Of a stretch of 64,000 nt of DNA, positions 55,700-64,000 are shown in pieces. The translations under genes were made by a program, and so were the position numbers. Every line of letters begins with the position of its first letter. The first letter of the stretch is position 1. The DNA comes from Theobroma cacao (Eukaryota > Streptophyta > Magnoliopsida > Malvales > Malvaceae), in the NCBI RefSeq assembly GCF_000208745.1, contig NC_030852.1, positions 14,290,705 to 14,354,704 of the forward strand. Reading direction: 5' to 3'. The notes beneath the pieces were generated by a model. That model was given only the letters and a program-made list of their open reading frames with translations. It searched no databases and had not been told where the DNA came from.

Positions 55700-57942
55700 A
55701 TGGCAAAGCGAACGTTTAAGCAGTTTGTAGAACAAGAACTTGGACAAGTCCTAAAGTTTTTCATTTATGCAGTGCTGGAATGGATAATGATATTTGTTCT
55801 GTTCATTGACGGGTTTCTTGCATTTTTCGCAAACGAATTTGCTAACTTCTTTGAGTTGCCTATCCCTTGCTTGCTTTGCACCCGGATTGATCATGTCCTT
55901 GTACGGAGAAATTCTGATTTCTATTACAATGATTCCATATGTGAACATCATAAGAAGAATGTTTCAACTCTTGCATTCTGTCATGCTCACAAGAAGCTTT
56001 CTGACATAAGAAACATGTGTGAGAGCTGTCTTCTTTCCTTCGCAACTGGGAAAGAATCCGATTGTGATACTTACAAGTCCCTTCTGGGGATCCTACACAA
56101 GGATATTGAGTTGTTTGTTGATGAAGATCATGAAGTTCATCTGTCATTGCCTGCTGGAAAGAAGGAAAACGAAGCAGCCATTGAGAAGAGCCATGATCAT
56201 CTTTGTTCATGTTGTGGGGAGCCATTGAAGGTGAAATCCTCCTATATAAAAGGGAAGCATTCATCCCTAGCTCCTGCTCCATCTCCCCGGGCACCAGCCA
56301 ATCCAAATTTGGATTTGTCACACATAAATTATACGGAGCTCAAGCTTAACTCGGATGAATCAGAGGTTCATGAGGATAATGATCGCTCGAGGGGAATAAG
56401 CCTTGAAAAGCCATGTGAGTTTAGAGTCCAAACTACTAGTATTATTCTGTTTTATTTTCCTTTTTCGTTTTTGACATTTTCAATTAATTGTGAAATGATC
56501 ACTATGCCTTTACGTTGTTCGCGGAACTCTTTCTTTCTTCCTAGCTACCATATATTTTCAATGGAAAAGCTCCAATAAAGAATGTTCCTGTGATACGTTG
56601 AGTCATTTTACTGGTTTTGATTCAACAGTCGAAGACGCCAAGGCTGCTACAGTACCATTGCTGATGGATGCTGATGATGAAGATAAGACCCCTAACTTTA
56701 TTAGGGGAAACAAGTTTTTCGGAATCCCGCTGTCGGATTCAGCAACCAACAGTCCCAGGTGGACAAGAATTACGAGGAAATCACTGCTTGAGAAAACAGA
56801 GTTTGCTTCAGAATCTGGAGATGGGCCAGTGCCAAATGAGGCAGAAGGTGATATTTTGCATCATTTGAAGAGACAAGTTCGTATGGATCGCAAGTCGCTG
56901 ATGGCTTTGTACATGGAACTGGATGAAGAAAGAAGTGCATCTACTGTTGCAGCTAACAATGCAATGGCCATGATTACGAGGTTGCAAGCTGAGAAGGCAG
57001 CTGTTCAGATGGAGGCCTTACAATACCAGAGAATGATGGAGGAGCAGGCAGAATACGACCAAGAAGCACTACAAGAGATGAGTAATTTGCTGGCCAAGAG
57101 AGAGGAAGAAATTAAGGATTTAGAGGCTGAACTTGAGGTTTACAGACAAAATTATGGATGCTTAAAGGAAGTTGATTTTGAAGGACAAGGAGAAGAGAGT
57201 GATGGGGGCTACCGAGTATTAAAACCACCATCTAACTCTTCCTATAATGGAAGAACTGAATGTACCAGCCCTACTCGTAGCCTTAGTGAAGGGTCCAATG
57301 CTGGGGTAAAAGCACAGAATGATTATCAGTCTGATTCAATGCAGGATGAGGTCGGAGGGGAAGCCCTTGACAAATCAAAGAAAGCCTCTCAAGGACTACG
57401 TCATTTGGACCGGTTGAAAAATCTGGATAAGAAACTGAAGCTTTCACCTTCATCGGATGGTGGGGATGTTTCCCCAAACTCTAGTAGTGAAAATGATGAC
57501 TACATGGAAGAGGAGACAGGTAACATGCCAACAAAGACACAAATATAGTACCTTATTTTCAATGCTGCCGAGATGGGCTTCGAAATTTTAGTCTGATGAA
57601 ATCGTATAGTTGTTCCCTTTTTTCAAATAAACATTCTTCAGGCTTTGCTTGCATGGGTCAAGCTTCCTTTTCCCATCTTCACTGAAACCATTAAAGATCA
57701 ATAATTGTCTCTGCATTGTTCCAGGGATTGGAAGTAAAGCGATCCTAAGGAGTGAATTGTCCCGTATCAGTGAGAAGATTGAGGCCCTTGCAGCAGGTGG
57801 TGATGGACTCCTGAAACATGTTACTGATCTTACAAACGAAATAGGCAGCGACGGAACAAAACTATTAACAGAAGTTTCCCAGAATCTACAGAAGCTTCAA
57901 CACTTTGTAACAATGTGTTATTCTGAAAGCGAAGATGCATAA
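55700..57942 (+). CDS. Myosin-binding protein (GTD-binding/DUF593 family), MYOB5/6-like
   Basis: Three exons are proposed: 55700-56414, 56629-57519 and 57725-57942, giving 607 residues with consistent phases (donors GTGAGT at 56415 and GTAACA at 57520; acceptors CAACAG and TTCCAG). Residues about 18-43 form a hydrophobic, probably membrane segment. A Cys/His-rich part follows (C57, C60, C81, C94, C107, C110, C169-C172), with IPCLLCTRIDHVLV typical of this family. Residues about 311-414 are the long coiled coil known as the GTD-binding (zein-binding) domain. A short second coiled coil (about 540-600) closes the protein. In this family the domain binds the globular tail of myosin XI and the membrane segment anchors it to vesicles, supporting cytoplasmic streaming. 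No stops or frameshifts in the exons. Splice sites are predicted from sequence only; the exon 1/2 joint is the least certain. Confidence 0.9.
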
Positions 57943-59516
57943 TTATCTTCCAAATCATCAGTGGTAAATGTTTATGCTTCCAATAACTTTTACCAGGTTG
58001 ATGACATGATAATTAAGCCAAGTCCCTTATTTAATTAACCCCCTTAATTCAAACCACTGTTATGAAGAACAAGAAAACAGATGTTCTTAACAAGCAAATG
58101 CATGACTACTTGCCACTCAAAAAACTTGGCAGATATTACTTTAAAGGTCTTAGGTTTTTGTTAAATAACTACTTCTAAGAAACTTGTATAGACAGTAGTA
58201 TTGCTAAACTATATGCTCTTTGAAAGTAAATTAAGATTCAACTAATTGCTACTAAATGTTTTGTTTTTGTTTGCTTCCTTTTCGTTTTAGGATGTGTATA
58301 AGATTCCTACTTGATCGTTTTGGAGCCCTCCGCTTTAGGTGCCTTCGAGTAAAGTAAGAAGTCTATTGCTATAACTTAATGCACCTTGACTTTAATTTTT
58401 GGCTTTAGTAGTAAACCACAAAGTTTCCAACTTTTAAATTTATTTATTAATGAAAGTGACAATATTTAGTTTGTTAATATTGTATACAATGACGATGCAT
58501 TGAATATAAACTCGTGGTATAGAGTCCAATCACAGCACTAGTGCTAACACATCATTTTGCAGGACTAGCAGCAAATGGAGCTTTGCAACGACTTGGGGCA
58601 AGCAAGCTTGTGACCTGCCATGGAATCGATCATCTGAGATTTTAGTTGAAACTTGAAATTAGCGGTAGCCAAATGCTAGGGGGCAAAAAAAATGGTTATA
58701 GGCTTGATAGTGCTTTGAATATGTCATCTTCACTTTGCATGTTGTTGTTCAACCAGAGTAACACTTGTAGGAGATTTGTTGGCGATGAGATGAGGGGAAG
58801 ATAAGAAAAGGTTCCCCCCTAATTTTCAAAGTGCTGCTTTGCTTAACTGGAAGGATAATGGTTTCTTTCCTTTTCGTTTTTCTGGTTTTCTCTTTTTGTT
58901 GCAAAGAGATGCTTTTTCTGTGATTTGTCAAAAGGAAGAGGAAATTCCGGGGACTGAAAAAAAGTCCTGTTTTCCCAGGAAAATGACAAAAGGGGATGGT
59001 AACAACGTTTCCTTTATGAGCTATGTGAGCACAAGCCCACCTTCTCAACTGCGCCTCACCATCTAAAACAAACAGAAAACTGCACCATCCATTCAGAAGA
59101 ATGCATTAACCAAGTAAGGATATAATTCACTTAAGAGGAAAGTCAAAGAATAACTAGTCGTTTGGGAAGAGAAGTGCCACAGGAAGAAACAGCTCTCACA
59201 TATAATCAACATTTACAATAAAAAAATTGGAACATGCATGATGATTGAAACTCGTAATACAGCAAAAAGAAAAAAAAAGAATCCCTTGTTATTCTACTTC
59301 CTTCACCTTTTACAATACAAGACAAAAACCTTCTACAAATTAACTCTATAGACTCATATGAATGCAGCACCAGAACAACCAAAAGAATGACAAAAACAGT
59401 GGTTTCTTTTGTCTCTCCCTCAACTAAAAGCCACAACTCCCCGATTTTGTAAGACACATCTACAGAAGCACAACAGGAAATATGAAAATTTGCCAGTAGG
59501 AGGTAAGTTAAGGGAA
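57943..59516. other. 3' regions between two convergent genes
   Basis: Contains the 3' UTR of the MYOB-type gene, possibly with a UTR intron (GTGGTAAATG near 57961; TTGCAGGACTAG near 58558), and on the other strand the 3' UTR of the PP2A gene (about 59200-59516). No further gene was recognised. Confidence 0.5.
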
Positions 59517-62347
<2,831 letters not shown>

Positions 62348-62689
62348 CGTATGGGCAGTTGAGCTTTTTAGTGATTTTTTTTGTAGTTTTTTAATTGTAT
62401 GCTGGGGCTTTGATCGGACGGGGGAAGATGAAGCCGGAGATTGAGGATTTTGGGGATCAGGTCATGGTTAGGGTTTGGGAGATTGGATTTGGCCCTCAAG
62501 CTCAGTTTTTTGTCGCAGAAATGCCGCCATTATTTTTGTTACCAGGTAATATTTGGAATTTGCGTTTATGTCCCTGGTTTTGCTTCTATTTATGTTTTCT
62601 CTCCTTTACAATGGATGAGTCTTAAAGTATGGCTTCAAATTCCATTTTTTCTTTCAAAGATTTTTCGGGTTTATTTTCTTTTGTTTTAA
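62348..62689 (-). promoter_or_regulatory. 5' flank of the PP2A gene
   Basis: Only 342 bp separate the PP2A start codon from the family-A LTR. The stretch should contain the 5' UTR and possibly the core promoter. No convincing TATA box was identified. Confidence 0.45.
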
Positions 62690-64000
62690 TGTGACACCTA
62701 GTACCCTCCTATAAAAGTCAATATGACCTTATCAACGAGACAAAAGATCAATGGATGTTGATTTAAGTGCCAAAGAATGGAGACGGGTGAAAAGAGTATT
62801 TTAAGATCAAATATTCTGCATGCGAAAAAATAATAATAAAATAATAACATTTTTGTCGGAGAAGAATTTGTGAGATAAAAGGTAATTCAGATGTGAATCG
62901 GGGCAAAATAAGATGTTTTGGAGCCTTAGAAGGTTAGTGGAAATTTTTGAAATAAAATAATATTTTATTAATAAAATAATATTAAAATATTAATATTTTA
63001 TTCAATATCAAAATTTTTCATGAAAGACAAATATATGGTCAATCTAAGTGACGGAGAAAAAAGACGAGGAAATTTTAGAGAAAAATAACGTTGATGGAGC
63101 CCGCGTGTCTTTATTAAATAAAACTAGCGCGGATAAGTAAATATTTAAATATTACGGTGTTACTGCGCTGAATCATAAATTTGATATTTTATTGGTACAA
63201 GTGTTAAGGAAGAAAAATGAAAAGAAATTAAAATTAAAAGATTGTGGAAGGATACAATTAAAAATGGTGAAAACCTTAAAGGGTAAAATGGTAATTTGTC
63301 ATAAAGTTAGGTCAAAGCTTCCAAAAGAAGCTTTGACTCTCCATCCTTATCCCATGGTCGACCATTGTGTCCAAGGCATCATCTTCCTCCTTCATCTCCT
63401 CCCAACGCCATTTTTGTTCCTCCCCCATAAATTTCAAGATTTTCATTTTCTTTTCCTTGTTTTCTTTCTTTCTTTCTTTTTCTTTTCTTGCTCCTTCCTT
63501 CTCCTAACTTCTTAGGCATCAAACTTGCAGCTTCTAACTCCAATTTCCAGCACATCTAAACCCTAGGAGAGAGAAAGAAAAATCTCTTTTCTTTTTTTTT
63601 TGTTTTCTATTTCTACTCCACTTTCAACAACACTTGGATTTTTGGCTTCAAATCTTCATTTTTAAGGCTAAAAAGTATATATTTTCAACCCTTGAATTTT
63701 TGAATTTATGGGTTTGTAATTTTTAGACTTTATTTTCTAAATTTCTTCAAATTTCCTTTCCTTGAAATTTGCTAGGTTTGGTTGATCTTTATACCTTTAA
63801 GCACCAAGGTAAAGAAACTTCAAACTTGAACAATTAGTTTAAAGGGTTTGTGAATTAGACTAGAATTCTAGGTTAAAAGTTGGGTTAGAGTGTAGATTGT
63901 ATAGTATGTATGTATTAGAATTATTAAATTCAAATTATGACTTGATGGGGGTTGTTATGGCTTATTGGTAAATATAAGTTTTAACGGTATTTCGAGACTA
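62690..64000 (+). repeat. Family-A LTR copy A7, runs off the window
   Basis: It starts TGTGACACC and follows A2 through the GAAAAGAGTATTTTAAGA block (62790), the AT tandem (62952-63003), the AAAGCTTCCAAAAGAAGCTTTGACTC region (63315) and the pyrimidine-rich leader (63440-63500). The 3' part lies beyond the window, so it cannot be told whether a full element or a solo LTR is present. Confidence 0.75.

Noticed and set aside
55860..56321. Open frame of 153 codons on the minus strand
   Set aside because: It is the antisense shadow of MYOB-type exon 1, which has clear family motifs on the plus strand.
56598..57548. Reading 56598 as an independent start of a second gene
   Set aside because: The first ten codons lie in the intron before the CAACAG acceptor; joining exon 1 gives the expected family protein.
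57649..57724. ATG at 57649 as a separate small gene
   Set aside because: The sequence before 57725 is intron 2; the downstream part is exon 3 of the MYOB-type gene.
62395..62625. 76-codon frame upstream of PP2A
   Set aside because: No recognisable domain; it lies in the 5' flank of the divergent PP2A start and looks like chance.

Overview
This window is plant nuclear DNA, almost certainly from a eudicot. It is AT-rich, its genes have spliced introns, and it contains Ty3/gypsy chromovirus, Ty1/copia Sirevirus and many long-LTR relics. The host proteins are a plant myosin-binding protein and a plant PP2A catalytic subunit. A Malvaceae-type tree is only a guess. Nothing bacterial or organellar was seen.

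Layout. 1-3281 is a strongly decayed gypsy relic. 3282-4528 is the 3' part of a family-A LTR (A1). 5100-8740 is a stop-ridden chromovirus-like gypsy pol, followed by a polypurine tract and a 3.16-kb LTR (8828-11990). A second LTR of that family (K2) starts at 11991 and ends at 33314, and it is split by a nest of LTRs. K2 contains A2 (12501-31177). A2 contains A5 (25298-30802), which contains A6 (26296-29115, inverted). A2 also contains a second branch: inverted A3, Sirevirus debris H, LTR F (15792-21325) and A4 (17205-19806). Five of these insertions have readable 5-bp target duplications: ATAGA, CTRGT, YTTTT, AAAAA and GTCTA. 33315-39982 holds LTR N, LTR M (34391-36527, flanked by CTCTC), an RRM pseudogene and LTR-like debris. 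39983-54680 is a dead Sirevirus-type copia element: LTR, PBS, gag, PR, IN, RT and RNase H, an extra 3' ORF region and a polypurine tract, with no 3' LTR. Its RNase H is split by LTR G (45647-51270, duplication CTATG), which carries a 531-bp tandem array. 55700-62347 is the only host gene island: a three-exon MYOB-type gene (+) facing a six-exon PP2A catalytic subunit gene (-), tail to tail. From 62690 to the window end another family-A LTR (A7) begins, 343 bp upstream of the PP2A start codon.

Most notable signal. Four unrelated LTR families each carry their own perfect palindrome, clustered and repeated in the LTR: TTTCTCGCTGCAGCGAGAAA (family A), AATGTATCGATACATT (K2), AAGTATCGATACTT (N) and TTAGTCGACTAA (Sirevirus). 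The sequences differ but the geometry is shared. Sites come in pairs 20-22 bp apart centre to centre, and pairs often repeat at 72-74 bp, which is close to two and seven DNA turns. Each palindrome has a symmetric CG or CTGCAG core, and decayed copies mostly differ there by C-to-T or G-to-A changes. This looks like helically phased protein-binding arrays evolved in parallel by different retrotransposons, or a shared host-targeted feature.

Two N characters (13282 and 47790) sit at or beside exact duplications and mark doubtful assembly joins.
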